A DNA stretch of 64,000 bases from the NCBI GenBank assembly GCA_922989275.2, contig OV277866.1, positions 80,512,328-80,576,327 on the forward strand. The letters run 5' to 3'. Position numbers and translations under genes: made by a program. Position 1 is the stretch's first letter; the number at the start of each line of letters is the position of its first letter. Shown piece after piece: positions 23,835 to 36,099 of this stretch. This DNA comes from Gari tellinella. Taxonomy: Eukaryota > Mollusca > Bivalvia > Cardiida > Psammobiidae. The notes under the pieces are model-generated. The model did not search any database. It was not told the DNA's origin and worked only from the letters and a program-made list of their open reading frames with translations.

Positions 23835-24640
23835 CAAGCTAGGCAGTGTAATGTCTTTTAACGCTTATGATTGGTTGCATGCGACTAAGTGATCTCTCAT
23901 AATACGAACAAGATGTATTGGTATACTCTAATCTCGTGTTGGGAAAGACAGCATTTTTATATTTGCAGTTGGCTAAGATTAACAAAGTTTTTAATTTGTT
24001 ATATTTGTCAAATAAAACAGAAATGAAAAACTCAGCGACGGAATGGAGACATCCCTAGTGACAAGGCGTTCTGCAGCGTAAACCTCATATTGGGTTACAA
24101 TGCATTCATAAGTAAAATATTGCTCTTCATAAGTTCTGCTCGCTTAACTTTCAATGCTCAAACAGAGAGTTCATTGTTCAAACAGATAGTTCATTGGTTA
24201 TAATCACGCTTTCAGATATTTAACATTTGGCAGTTGTTCACTAGGATGAGGTGTCAAACATGAACGATTCACAGGCTAATCTGAATGGCACCATTCATCA
24301 TCTAAACATTTCTTGTTTATAATTATCATCTCATCTTGTAAATATCCCTGGTCAATATGTCATTACCCACATATTGTTTTCACAGTTTCTAATTTTGAAA
24401 TAATCACAGTATCCATTTACTTTACCACAGACGGATTTTTGGCATCCAAATTGACAGTATATGACATGGCAAAAAAACCGAGTGAAGCACATTCTGTATT
24501 ATAAAGATGCTTTGCGCCAAATTCGTGTCAGCCGAATGCACGCTGATGATATACGATGTTAATTTAAGTTAGTTTCAAGCGTGTCTCCTTTCAATATATG
24601 TAATGCTTAAGAACGATCGCGGTAGTTTCTTTTTCTAACG
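23835..24640. other. No gene recognised
   Basis: No supportable coding or RNA feature; no match to other segments was noticed. Confidence 0.3.
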
Positions 24641-24641
24641 G

Positions 24642-24692
24642 TCAAAGGGATGCAACTCATTCAAACATTTTGCTTCATTTGCATCCCTTTGA
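24642..24692. repeat. Hairpin with perfect 14-bp arms
   Basis: TCAAAGGGATGCAA (24,642-24,655) is exactly inverted at 24,679-24,692 with a 23-bp loop. Confidence 0.75.
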
Positions 24693-24699
24693 TTTATAC

Positions 24700-26540
24700 T
24701 GTATGATATAGTTTATATTTGACAATTTGTATTTCTTCTATCTCAATAAGCTTAATTATGCGATCATACCTGCATTTGGCGACCACGATTAGTAATATAT
24801 AATAATAGTGCTTGAATAGTGATATATTTTTGACGATTGAACAGTATGGATTTTGAAAGATTTAAAATGGTTATTATATAGCATTTGTAGATATATTTAA
24901 TTGGATTGACATGTGTTGCTCACTATGCAGACATTTGCTGTTGTTTGTTGTTTTTTAAATCTGATCTGGGTACCTTTAATTTTATGAGTGATTTCTGTAA
25001 ATTAAGGCTTCATCAATATTTGTGAAAAATATTGACAAAATCTGAATTTTTGAACTGTGGGAGAAAAATCTTAAAAAGATAGCTATTTGATGTGTTCCCA
25101 TTATTGACGGATAATGTGTATTTTTCATGGTATTGGTGCTACTTGCTCCTATTTATCTCTATTTTATGAAAAAATATGTATAACCCAACAAATTAGGTAA
25201 GTTACAAAGCTGAATAAGGTTAATTTGAGATTGTATGATAAAAAACACGTGTCTCCGAATAATTACTGGTAAAACCAAAAACAAGTTATTCAGAAAAGAT
25301 CTAGTTCGGGGACCCCCTATTTTTATTTCATGTTTCTGCATAACAGAGTATAAGTTTTTTTTTAAATCTGAATCTTTTAAAAATTCGAAGAAACTGCTGC
25401 GATGGTCTTTAAACGTAACTCTTCTGCTTCCAAAACAGCATTCATTGTCAAATTTAAATCTGTGAAGATGTTGATTGTACAATTTTTACGACGTGTGATC
25501 TGGTTGAAAAGAGTCTGATAAATATCACAACTGCAACTGGTAGTCAAGTCGCAATCGGTAGGCAAAATGTTTCTCTTCATACGTGTGTGATATTATAAGG
25601 TTCTACATGTATTTGGAACTAAGTCTGTTTCAGTTTCACCTTTATATATATTTTGAGTGTTTTACTTTTTTACAATTTCCGAAGCTTATCTAAAAACCTA
25701 TCGACGTTTACTCGGTTATTTTCGAGACAATACTTCTATTTTCGACGTAGAATTAGCTGTTGATGGTTACCAGAATTCATTGTTATTTTATCACATATAT
25801 TTGAAATCACTTAAAAAGATAACGTTATTATGCATATTTCACCAAAGAGCGTCTGGTGTGGTCTTCTCAAATAGCCGTATTTCAGGCATTCTGTCTGGTG
25901 TAAGAAACACATGCAAATCAGATGCAGCATGCTCGTAGGTTGTTAGGTGAAATATGGATACTGAATAAAAACTCAATGTAGTCATTATTAGGCACATTTC
26001 GTTGAATATACACGATTTATTGTCCAGTTATGTACTTCTACGACTGTATAACAAAGTCTTTACGTTTGAAGCAACACAGGAAATTCCGTACCAATATAAA
26101 TGCATTTATTAAACTGTTATATATTTAAATCAAATATTTTAAATAAAGCTAAATCTAAGTGTATCTTAAAGTATGATGCAACATCAGAACAAAATGTATC
26201 AATATTCTTATTTTAACCAAGGTTATAAATTCCTATACATCAATCAAAAGTTGTAGCAATCAGATACTTACATTTGCTAGTTACCTAGGAAAATTCCGTG
26301 GTACTGAATAACATCAGACATAATAGCAATTCTGTTAAAAAATCATAGTGCTTACTCAAGAACTACATAAACACTTTACTTCCATAGATTGTTTTCTCCA
26401 AATTGATACATCACCGGTATGTTTTGAATTACGATAGTCATATAAGCAGTGGACAGAGTATTTTTTAGTATTTTCATATGCACATAGCCCTGTTTTAGTC
26501 ACTCTATCTATATATAAAACCAAAATGAATTAAACTAGTT
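24700..26540. other. No gene recognised
   Basis: Two overlapping frames near 25,159-25,482 lie on opposite strands and neither has a recognisable motif. The rest is AT-rich without supportable features. Confidence 0.3.
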
Positions 26541-26543
26541 AAA

Positions 26544-26679
26544 TAAATCTGAATAAGGGGAGATCCTTTCAAAGCACAGAAAACAAAGCAAATACTGAAA
26601 ATTGCAGACTCGGTTTAATTGAGTCTGTTCATGAGCAATACTGAAATATCCAACAGTGCTCGCCCCCTAGCACCAGCTT
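26544..26679. repeat. Direct repeat, left copy (~136 bp)
   Basis: TAAATCTGAATAAGGGGAGA to CCTAGCACCAGCTT is repeated with only a few differences at 26,827-26,963, offset 283 bp. Inside is the small palindrome GACTCGGTTTAATTGAGTC. Confidence 0.9.
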
Positions 26680-26826
26680 TAAAAGCGAAATTCAACTTTC
26701 AACTGTAAATGCCCTGAAATCAACGATTCCAAAGGACCAGAAAGTATAACAACACTGAGAATGAAGTACGGGGCAATTTTTTACAGCCGCCACACAAGCA
26801 CTTAAAATCTGCTGTTGTGAATTATA

Positions 26827-26963
26827 TAAATCTGAATAAGGGGAGATCCTTTGAAAGCACAGAAAACAAAGCAAATACTGCAAATTGCAGACTCGGTTTA
26901 ATTGAGTCTGTTCATGAGCAATACTGAAATATGCAACAGTGCTCACGCCCCTAGCACCAGCTT
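26827..26963. repeat. Direct repeat, right copy (~137 bp)
   Basis: Second copy of 26,544-26,679; the 147 bp between the copies is not itself duplicated. The high identity implies a recent duplication. Confidence 0.9.
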
Positions 26964-27064
26964 AAGCGGATTTCAACTAAAAAACTATTAAAAACCATAA
27001 AGTACATGCAAACTGCTTTTTTCCGTCAATACTTATGTCTTTTTCTTATCTTTTAACTGTTTAC

Positions 27065-27225
27065 TTAACCCTTCCTGCATACAGTCGCATATAGTCGACT
27101 TGCAAACAGTTTTGATCTAGATCAGACTCCGCGTTACGAAGCGTCTGATCAGGATCCAAACTGTTTTACACTCGTGTTAATTGAAACTGACTTTGAACGA
27201 TATTGTAAAGCGGTTTATAGGTAAA
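27065..27225 (-). mobile_element. Family B TIR element
   Basis: It starts at TTAACCCTTCC, carries the shared core with arms AACAGTTTTGATCTAGATCA and CTGATCAGGATCCAAACTGT (about 27,108-27,172), then ACGATATTGTAAAG as in other B copies, and a decayed right end near GGTAAAAT. Confidence 0.65.
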
Positions 27226-27229
27226 ATCC

Positions 27230-28710
27230 TCACGATTAATTTGGCACCGTAAGGGTAAATCAAGATATGGATGAGTGCTTATAATATGGCCATGCTTGAA
27301 TTCGTCCTGAGAAACATTGTAGTGCTCTAAGACCAGACATGATCATTTCTTGATCCCTTGTTTAAGGCCAACAGTGTTCGAATTGAATCGGTTCGTTTTG
27401 CCTCAAGTTATTAACTACAGACGACACATTGAAAATCAAATAAAATGTTTCTTTAGCGTTTCCAGGTCCCCGCTTTCCTTGTTCGAAATTTACTGATATT
27501 ATTCATATCTATTACGCAAAACTGTCCTTTGTTCTACACACAATGCCTTAAACATGATTTTAGATACTATTGTCTACGGACTTTGAGGACAGACATTGTA
27601 GACTCTCATCAGAGTCTGCACTGTTTGCTGATAGGAATATCAATATCAAATAGAATATAAATGAAAATTTAGTCCAGGCACCTCTTATTCAAAATAGACT
27701 AATCCAAAATTTAAGCATGGACGAATCTACTTGGTGCATATGTGTCAATATTGCATGTATATGTTGATAAATACAAATAATGATACCAACACAGGTATTG
27801 GCTTGTGGTAAGGTATTGTTTCGAGAGGACGCTCTATATAATTTACACGAGCCAAGTTTGCAGTTGGTGATCACGTGACTGCCAATACTCTTTCCAGTAG
27901 CATCAATAATCTTTGAATATCATATACACGCTTACGCTTTAATTGATAAATGGTAGAATAATTTTGCTATTAGGAAGAGTTTTTATCGTCTGCAGCCTTA
28001 GACATGAACGGACAATGTCAATTTCTTAAAGAACGTGTCTTTAGAGTATCATTGTATATTTTAATGACAACTTCCAGCAAACACATAGGGAGAAGTCATT
28101 GCAACATTTACACAGGATTGTTAGGGTAAAATATGTTATTATTCATCACTGTTTACTACAATATGTCTAAACTGCTTCGATGCAACTCAGTATTGTTATA
28201 TCTCTCGGTGGCAGCCATAAATATCTAGGAGGCTGTTTGAAACACAGAAACTCTGACAGGAAACAGATCTGCCACAACTTAAACAAGACGGCTCATTTCT
28301 GGAACGCAGAATAGAGCTGTAATTGACGGGAAACAACACACAAACAGTTTTTATTAACGAACCATTCACTTTATAGGTAAATTTGAAATATATATTTTAA
28401 GCGTAAATTGATATAAGTTTAGTAAACGTGCATAAAGGATAAATTGGCAGTTTTAAACATACTGCTATTTCACAAGTCATGTTGGTAACATACTAAAAGA
28501 ACAAAGAATGTGTCAATTACAGCGACATTCAAAGTGTTTGCTGTGTTAGTTATTTACAAATACATGTACGAGTGTTGTAGTTCACTATCTATCTGTACTG
28601 TCTAATGTATTCATAGTAGCGATAGTTACAGTGCGTCTTTCATATCCAACACTTTAAGCATGTTGATGTGTTTTCATATCCAGACTTTTATATGAACACA
28701 TTGCCGTATC
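27230..28710. other. No gene recognised
   Basis: A single decayed half-core word (CATCAGAGTCTGCACTGTTTG near 27,610) is the only repeat trace seen. Confidence 0.3.
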
Positions 28711-28712
28711 TG

Positions 28713-28924
28713 ATAACCCTTTCACTCCCACGGTGTCATCAATTTTAAACAATTGTCGTCTGCTTTTCCTCACAATTCAAAATCTATTAAGTTTGACGTA
28801 AACTTGTAATATAGAAATGAGTGTCGAACAATTTGGATCCTTATCAGCCACGCGGCGTCTGATCGGGATTCAAATTGTTTGAAAATATCGTTTGTACTCG
28901 GGGGTAATGCAATGAAATGGTTAA
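28713..28924 (+). mobile_element. Family B TIR element (212 bp)
   Basis: The ends are ATAACCCTTTCA and AATGAAATGGTTAA, the latter keeping TTAA. The left arm has AATTGTCGTCTGCTT; the core is AACAATTTGGATCCTTATCA with CGGCGTCTGATCGGGATTC (about 28,828-28,882), missing part of its centre. Confidence 0.75.
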
Positions 28925-29659
28925 ACCAACGTTTGCATGAATGAAGTTTGAGAAATTGTACATATTTGGGAGTTTGATCAATATTAGCAACTCGGTTTAG
29001 GATGTTCTGCAATCCCAGTGTTCAAAGTAAGGCTATGCTGTGAATAGCAATTACTAGTATATGTCCTTTCGTTGCTATCGCTAAATGCCCTTAATAACAA
29101 AAAGAGCAATTCAAAGGAAAACGCCTCTTTATTAGATTATCGCATTGCTTTTGCTATTAAAGCGGTGGGTTCAGCTAATTAACTTTTGTAATGTGCCATT
29201 CCTATAAGTACTGTCTGATGAATGCATGTTGCAAGATGATTGTCTTTCAAATTGGCAATAAGTGTAAATCATATTCTCTAAAGAATGGAAGTGTGGACAT
29301 TCTATCATTTAACTTATGGGGAAGTTATACAGTAGGACCTCGATAACACCAACTCGCTTAATATCGGTGTTTTAATTTGAAATACGGATAAGTTCGAATG
29401 AACCCTACGCGAATTATAAAGGTTTGAGTATTATATGAATTAAAAGCCTGATTCCAGATCAAGAATCAGATTGCTTTGATAGAACTGTTTTGTGCATTTA
29501 TTGCAAAATTAAAACATTTTCGTTAAAGTCAATTTCCAATGTCATAAATTCATTATACTGGCTGATATATCATTTCACTTTTGCTGTATTTGACAAAAAA
29601 AACAAATTTAACACACTTTTATAGTGCATTTCGTGACAAACACCTATAAAGTACTTAAA

Positions 29660-29945
29660 GACATTTCCTCAGTCCATTGATGGACTACCCCCATTGTTCT
29701 CGATAGGCGTGAAAGTAACGGTGAAGCAATGGCAAAGTGTGCCAAGTCAATGTCACTAATCTCCAGTTGTCTAGAGAGGCCCTCGTACTCAAGGGGCTTT
29801 TCAATGGGTTTTATCAACCAAACTATCAAATATAAGATGCGGGCCTCACATGAAACGCCTGACTGATTCAATGTTATACAGGTTTGGATAAAAGTCATGA
29901 CTTTAACAAGGAAACTGCCCCAGTAGGGATTATCACCTAAAGTAG
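29660..29945. repeat. Dispersed repeat, copy 2
   Basis: Partner of 23,575-23,830; see that entry for the shared blocks. Neither copy has an intact long frame. Confidence 0.5.
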
Positions 29946-30038
29946 GTCAGGAAATGTATTTAAATGCTTACACGACTACACAGCGTGCAATAGGCGAGAT
30001 AGTTATACACATGCACTGTGTTTTGTAAAACGAAGTTG

Positions 30039-30105
30039 TAATGCCCCCGCCCCACAGCGGCCCTATGAACAACGATTCCTTCTTTACAACAACGGTTACC
30101 GTTAT
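30039..30105 (-). mobile_element. Family C right-end fragment, reversed
   Basis: TAATGCCCCCGCCCCACAGC, GAACAACGATTCCTTC and TTTACAACAACG correspond to the reverse complement of the right end of the complete C element at 14,875-15,168. Confidence 0.5.
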
Positions 30106-30407
30106 CCCAAATAATGTGTTGTGGTGGCAGAACAAACATGAGAATAATAGTATATGACACATGTACAAAGCTCCACCTCTCGCCAATGAGTTAAAAAGCT
30201 CTGGACAGAACCTGCTAGGGTACACTAGTCGCCCGTCCGAAGACGTGAGTTTTCGCCAGGTACACAGGTTTTCTTCTATAAAAATTGAACATACTGTCCG
30301 TTTGAGATCGCATGGCACATCAACATAACCTAGTTAAAATGTAAGAAAAAACAATTTATATGGGTCTCGTTTAGTGCTTTATGTTTAAGACCCCTGCACT
30401 GAGCACT

Positions 30408-30480
30408 ACAATGACCGTGGCCTAAAGGTATATGCAGAGGGGTTATGGATGACAGGTCCCGGGTTCAAATCTTGCTGACA
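30408..30480 (+). mobile_element. tRNA-derived SINE head
   Basis: GACCGTGGCCTAAAGGTATA provides an A box and GGTCCCGGGTTCAAATC a B box; a pyrimidine-rich run follows. No clean anticodon stem is seen. Confidence 0.5.
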
Positions 30481-30924
30481 GAAACGTTTTCTTCTTTTTT
30501 TTCTTTTTTTGCCTTTGCAAAAGCTTACTTTAGTCAAGACAAATCATGCTCGTTTATTTCTTGTGATAATCCTTAAAAAACAAATTGAGTTGCAGCTGTG
30601 ACTAAGCATACTTCTCTGCGAGTCACTATACCTTATGGTTCGTTTAAATCTAGAAGACATTTTTTTTCATAAAATCTCAAATGTTAAATCAATATATCCA
30701 TTTTAAATATAGATGACAGTTTGGTTAAATCAATCTTTATACGGAGTTAGTTAAATAAAGTATTAACATGTTCTTGAATGAATTGATGTTACAAACACCG
30801 CAAACATATTCGTATTATAAAAGATTAAAAATTCAACTGTTAAAATGCCGTTCTTCTTTGACTAACACAAACTGAAACTATTGTAGCCGAGTTGAGATTA
30901 AGATGAAATGGTAGAGACGTGTGT

Positions 30925-31015
30925 AAGCGACCAGGTGGTTTAGTCGGTAGAACGCTTGCCCTATAAGCAAGTGGTCCCGGGTTTGAGCCCCGATCTTGCT
31001 GCATATTTTTCTCAC
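30925..31015 (+). mobile_element. tRNA-derived SINE head (second type)
   Basis: AGGTGGTTTAGTCGGTAGAA (A box) and CCCGGGTTTGAGCCCC (B box) flank a well-paired anticodon arm CTTGC-CCTATAA-GCAAG, which would read UAU. The acceptor stem does not pair and the sequence runs on as TGCATATTTTTCTCACC, so a SINE or tRNA fossil fits better than a functional tRNA. Confidence 0.6.
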
Positions 31016-31416
31016 CATGTTACACTACGTAAAAACACTAATTTCAAAAGTACATCCAGATGGAATCTTTCTTGGAAAACATAAATACCCGATAATTCAG
31101 TCTATGCGATAACATAAGACATACATGTATATCACATTTGATTCTTAAGAAGTAGTGTGATAGCGGCGGAATCGTAAATACTACAATTGCTTTCATATAA
31201 CGCAGCTCAGTGCATGCTTTATTTAGCGACATAAAATAAGAATCATTATCACTCCGTAAGACAAGCATTTGCTGAAAACGGTACGAAATGAATAAACAAC
31301 AATCTTTATTTAAGATGTTCGATTGAACTTTAATCGTATTCTTTGCAACATGAATGTTAAGAACTGTAGTATTACTAGTTGTAATGTAACAATTTCATGA
31401 TCAAATTGATCGTGTG

Positions 31417-31632
31417 TTTACCCCTTCACCGCCATATTGTCGTCTACTTCATTATTGTTGTCTGCAATATCGTTTCAACTTTATATTAAAGGCAGTATAA
31501 CTGACGTAATTTCTAACAGGCGTTTGCAAACAGTTTTGATCCAGATCAGACGCCGTTTTACGCGGCGTCTGAACAGGATCAAAACTGTTTATAAAACGCG
31601 CCTTTTGACGTCATTGTTAATGAAAGGGTTAA
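31417..31632 (+). mobile_element. Family B TIR element, well preserved
   Basis: The left end is TTACCCCTTCACCGCC and the right end AATGAAAGGGTTAA. The left arm has ATTGTCGTCTACTTC, TTGTTGTCTGCAATATCGTT and AAAGGCAGTATAACTGACG. The core at about 31,526-31,592 has arms AACAGTTTTGATCCAGATCA and its complement, centred on CCGTTTTACGCGG. The right arm has GCGCCTTTTGACGTCATTG. TTAA at the ends suggests piggyBac-type insertion (inference). No protein is encoded. Confidence 0.85.
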
Positions 31633-31639
31633 GCAATTA

Positions 31640-33200
31640 CTGTTTCCAGTACTGCAGTTAACGATAATAATCAAGTGTTGTTATCTTTGATCATGGAGGT
31701 CCGTGTTTTGTCGATATTAACTACATGTATCATACAGGTAGTATATGTCGAGATCAGACATAGACAGAACATAGTATTTCCTTACAGTCTGTTTGTGTAT
31801 TTTGAACTTTTCTGTTAGTTTCATTGCAGAGAATATGCTCAAAGCAGATAAATCCTTTAATTAAGAGCAGCACGACGTAGATGATTTTCCTTGCTTGCTC
31901 CAGAGTAGTCGACTGCAAAAAATATTCAATAACTTTAAGTATTGCTTAGGTCCGAATCATACGCTGTTCCTAGCTTTGATCAAAACCATTTTAACTTTTA
32001 AATCAAGAAACAGGCCTATGGTTACGGTTGCGAGATATACATATTTTAATGGAAATATGTTTGTTTTACTTATTAACAAATCCTAAATTACATAAGGAAA
32101 CGCTTAAATAGAGCTCCAAAAGTGACACTCCAATAATCTAATTGCATTTTGGCAATTCTTACTTTAAACTAAAAATGACATCCCAACATACACCCTTTCA
32201 TAGTTGAATTGATTTATATGTATGCGGTTAAAATCATAATTATGGAAAGATATTTACGTCTCTAGGAAACAGTGTCTCCAAATTACGATATGCCGTTCCA
32301 ACTGATCAGAGCGAGGAATTGTAAAACCAAATGTCGTAAAGTAACTAAAGCTTGAGAGGGGTTTTAGAATTCCGCAACACGGATCTCTAAATTTCATCGC
32401 AAGTGAATATTAGCCAGCGTTTAGACAAATAATAAACAAGGACGATTTTGAAATCGCTGTTTAAATGCGTATGCATACCTTAAAGTTAAAATTAACTAAC
32501 ATTTAACGAACTAATTTTCGTAAACTTTCATCATTTGAACCTTTAAATTTCTCAATGAGATAAACATCATATAGCATGAAAGTAAATAAGAAATATCCGC
32601 TTGTATTATTACCGTAAGTACAAATTCTCTATAGAAACACATGTGTGTTTCAGACAAATTGGCGACATATTATTATATTACCATCGCGTCAATAAAACAT
32701 AATTGTGCTTGTGCACTAGACTAGTGATTCTAAAATGTCCGACGCAAACTGAATATTACCAAATGTCTGATAAAAACATATCACTCGTATTAATCATCTA
32801 ACGAATACCTAGATGTTATTTTCGACCATCAACATGATGACTAGTGCACAATGTATTAACACGAGATTACAAGAAAACGTGGATAGGGTTTCGGATGTGT
32901 TTAGGGATATTGTCTTATTTGAACCGATACCATAGAGGATATATTGTGGATAAAATACAAGACTATCCAACTGACAGGCTAATTCCTTATAACAGACAAA
33001 AAGAAGTGACAGTCGTACCTATTCATCCCTAATCCCAGGATTATGAAATGTCTGAGTTGAGTCTAAGATGGCTTTCAGGCATCTGACTGGTCAGATAATG
33101 GTTTAAGCTAAAGCTCAAATCTGACTTATCAAATGATTGAGAACGATCTCAAACTCAACTCAATTGCTTTATTACCTTAGGCCCAGAACTTACTTTAAAA
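31640..33200. other. No gene recognised
   Basis: AT-rich DNA with no supportable feature on either strand. Confidence 0.3.
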
Positions 33201-33207
33201 TATAGTC

Positions 33208-33486
33208 TTGTTCATCAGTGTATTTGTCAGTATTAGTAACCTCTGTAATATTTGCAAATCTCATAGCCTGGTATGTGCATTGATTCGTAAAACATATAGG
33301 TCTGCCATTCATTCTAAATACTATCAGAATTGCAATTATTTTGGTTTAGATAAGTCATTAGTTTTAGCGACGGAATGTATCAATGTCCAAGGTATTTATA
33401 GCGCGAAAAATGACAATTATAAGACACTTTTTCAACATAACCGGATGATCATGAATGAAATGTTGTTTTCTTTATCCTTAGTTTAA
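33208..33486 (+). CDS. Unrecognised 92-codon frame
   Basis: The frame runs from ATG 33,208 to TAA 33,484-33,486 and codes NLCNICKSHSLVCALIR in the first third. It is followed by TGCATGAATAAACAAACTC, which could serve as a poly(A) signal region. It might be a terminal exon or the end of a decayed retroelement, but I recognise no family and there is no splice model. Treat as hypothetical. Confidence 0.2.
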   Translation: MFISVFVSISNLCNICKSHSLVCALIRKTYRSAIHSKYYQNCNYFGLDKSLVLATECINVQGIYSAKNDNYKTLFQHNRMIMNEMLFSLSLV

Positions 33487-33907
33487 CTGTAATAAGATTG
33501 CATGAATAAACAAACTCTGTCTCAATGCGTTCTATAATTATGTACAATGGTTTGATTAGCCCCAATAAAAGTGAGGCAATGTTTCAAGTCTTTGCCGAAT
33601 AACAGTGCAAAGTATATAAATGCAATAAAACCTCTCAAATACTACAACTAAATTAGCTATATTATTCGGCGTTTTAAGCAGGCGGTTGCTTCTTTAGCAA
33701 GATAAAAAAAATAATGGCGAAATATCTATTTCACAGTCTCTTTCTGCTTTACTCTTTTCTTGCCTAAGTTGTTAAATGTCTTAAACACAATCTTTAAAAC
33801 ATGTTCAGCGCGGTCGTAATAGAAAGGTTGTACCCAAATTGAATACAAACTATGATTTGTTTTGGCATGTGGGTTCAACAGATGATTGCCGCAAAACCAT
33901 CTTCCGT

Positions 33908-34133
33908 ACTTTTGCTAGGGCTTGTACCTCTGTTGAGGCCTTCCACATTCGTAATAAAACTATTACTGAAAAGCTTCTTAAACAGGGGTACAGATTTCAT
34001 AAACTTCGTAAAACATTTTCTAAATTCTTTTATAGAAATCTTCCTCTCATTAACAAGTATAAATGTAACTTAAAGTCTTTTCTGCGGCAAGGTATTTCAC
34101 ATCCGGAGTTTTATGGTGATGTGATTTACAGAC
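33908..34133 (+). pseudogene. PLE RT C-terminal segment (A)
   Basis: The frame has FARACTSVEAFHIRNKTITE, LLKQGYRFHKLRKTFSKFFY and KSFLRQGISHPEFYGDVIYR, matching the minus-strand copy at 19,450-19,680. Here the frame is intact across the place (NLPLINKYK) where the minus-strand copy has an extra T. At 34,133 the coding sequence stops abruptly and continues in the PLE 3' non-coding region. Confidence 0.75.
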
Positions 34134-34620
34134 TTCTTTGGTTTGGTTTTTCTCTCCCTCTCTGTCGTACCCTAAACCCTCCCATGTCTTACAGTTACTC
34201 GTGACTACAGACTATTCGCTTGAGTACAATTTGACCGTTGCCATAGTGGGTTATTTTTAACACGGGCTTGAATGTTTAATTCTTTCCCGTGTTACTAATA
34301 ATCCTGTCAGAGAATTTTGTTAGATGTTTTACATGTATTTACTTACTGTGCTGGCGGTCTTTTTGATTGTAAGGTTGTGGAACAGGGGGGTTTATATTTT
34401 ATGTACACTGTTCGTCGTTATAGGTGAATATAGGAGATAAGTGTGAGGTTGGGCGCCCCTAAACCCAGGTTTAACCCCCCAGTGGTTTTTAATAGTTAAT
34501 TAATTTATAATTGATTATGGATTGCTACTGACCGTACCAAGGCGGGCTCCTATGTTCACTTAGCTTTATGTTTGTCTTGCGTGTTGTTTTCTATTTAGTG
34601 TGTAGATGAAGGAATGGTAT

Positions 34621-34660
<40 letters not shown>

Positions 34661-34749
34661 TTATGGTATGGCTGTGTGTGTGTTCTGCTTTAGAGATGGG
34701 TGTATTGTTTGTCTTGCGTTTCCTGCTTGAGTCCTCTTTCGTATTTATT

Positions 34750-34926
34750 CGTAAGATTCTTGGACATATGCATTTTCAAAACCTATTTGTGAAACGTATT
34801 AGATTTTTCCTCAAAAAAGATTATGATCCAACTATATTGCTGCGCACTTCACGTTTGGTTATTGATCAATCTACAATTGATAACTATGCTTTCCTCTTTG
34901 GTTGTGCGACGACAGACAGGGCTTAG
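34750..34926 (+). pseudogene. PLE RT terminal coding segment (B)
   Basis: The frame KILGHMHFQNLFVKRIRFFL through DYDPTILLRTSRLVIDQ to FGCATTDRA ends at TAG 34,924-34,926. It directly continues, in the canonical element, the segment that ends at 34,133, but here it is separated from it by a full copy of the 3' region. Confidence 0.75.
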
Positions 34927-35756
34927 CACTACATGATGATGTATCTCTAAAGCCGTCCTTAACCGGGAGAGTTATGTCGGATTTTCGTGCTTTGGTTTTT
35001 CTCTCCCTCTCTGTCGTACCCTAAACCCTCCCATGTCTTACAGTTACTCGTGACTACAGACTATTCGCTTGAGTACAATTTGACCGTTGCCATAGTGGGT
35101 TATTTTTAACATGGGCTTGAATGTTTAATTCTTTCCCGTTTTACTAATAATCCTGTCAGAGAATTTTGTTAGATGTTTTACATGTATTTACTTACTGTGC
35201 TGGCGGTCTTTTTGATTGTAAGGTTGTGGAACAGGGTTTATATTTTATGTACACTGTTCGTCGTTATAGGTGAATATAGGAGATAAGTGTGAGGTTGGGC
35301 GCCCCTAAACCCAGGTTTAACCCCCCAGTGGTTGTTAATAGTTAATTAATTTATAATTGATTATTGATTGCTACTGACCGTACCAAGGCGGGCTCCTATG
35401 TTCACTTAGCTTTATGTTTGTCTTGCGTGTTGTTTTCTATTTAGTGTGTAGATGAAGGAATGGTATTGCGTGTGTGTGTGTGTGTGTGTGTGTTTGTTAT
35501 GGTATGGCTGTGTGTGTGTTCTGCTTTAGAGATGGGTGTATTGTTTGTGTTGCGTTTCCTGCTTGAGTCCTCTTTCGTATTTATTTGTGTTAAGAACAGG
35601 TGAGATAAATTGGCATGGTTTTTAACAGGTGATCTGACAGACGGATGCAGGTACATCACAATGCCAGGGAGGAAATTATGGCTTTACTTTGTGAGGTAAA
35701 ACAAGTCAACCGTTTTTCCCCAAAGTGTTAGCAAATCTAAAAGTCAAGTGTTTTCA

Positions 35757-36027
35757 TTAACCCTTTCGGCGACAATATTATTGTGGTTTTTTAATCCACT
35801 TACCGTTAATGTGTTGTCTGCTTCAGTATCGTTGTCTGCACTGTCGTTTGAATATAAGTTTAAGGTAGTATTACTACATGAATATCGATACGAGTGTCAA
35901 ACATTTTGGATCCAGATTAGACCATTGCTCAGAGAAACAAAATGGATATCTGCATCCGATCAGCATATTTCATGTTTCGCACTCCTATCGATAGTATTCG
36001 CATTAATATGCATGAAATTTAGTGTTT
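35757..36027 (+). mobile_element. Family B TIR element, decayed
   Basis: It begins TTAACCCTTTCGGCGACAAT, has GTTGTCTGCTTCAGTATCGT and a half core GTGTCAAACATTTTGGATCC near 35,897. The right half and the right end are poorly preserved, so the end coordinate is approximate. Confidence 0.5.
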
Positions 36028-36084
36028 AAATAATATCATAAATTAAGTTCAAACGAGACAAAATTTAAATGACCATACGTAACC

Positions 36085-36097
36085 CCCCCCCCCCATG
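36085..36097. repeat. Poly(C) run
   Basis: About thirteen consecutive C residues follow GTAA; length is approximate and such runs are prone to sequencing error. Confidence 0.8.
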
Positions 36098-36099
36098 GG

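Larger units (their letters stand above)
33908..35585 (+). mobile_element. Rearranged Penelope-like element, order A-C-B-C
   Basis: Segment A (33,908-34,133) is RT C-terminal coding. C1 (34,134-34,749) is the 3' non-coding region. B (34,750-34,990) is the coding segment and proximal 3' region that should have followed A. C2 (34,991-35,585) repeats C1 almost exactly, differing mainly in a G run (near 34,386) and in GT-repeat length (34,622-34,656 against 35,468-35,493). C1 and C2 are closer to each other than to the copies at 1.6 kb or 19 kb. Each C holds the 13-bp inverted repeat (GTGAATATAGGAG/CTCCTATGTTCAC). PLEs are known for tandem, partial head-to-tail copies. Confidence 0.75.

Noticed and set aside
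25159..25482. 107-codon minus-strand frame
   Set aside because: No family motif, an overlapping frame on the other strand and no splice context.
30945..31000. Functional tRNA-Ile (UAU)
   Set aside because: The anticodon arm pairs, but the acceptor stem does not and the sequence continues as a SINE-like body.
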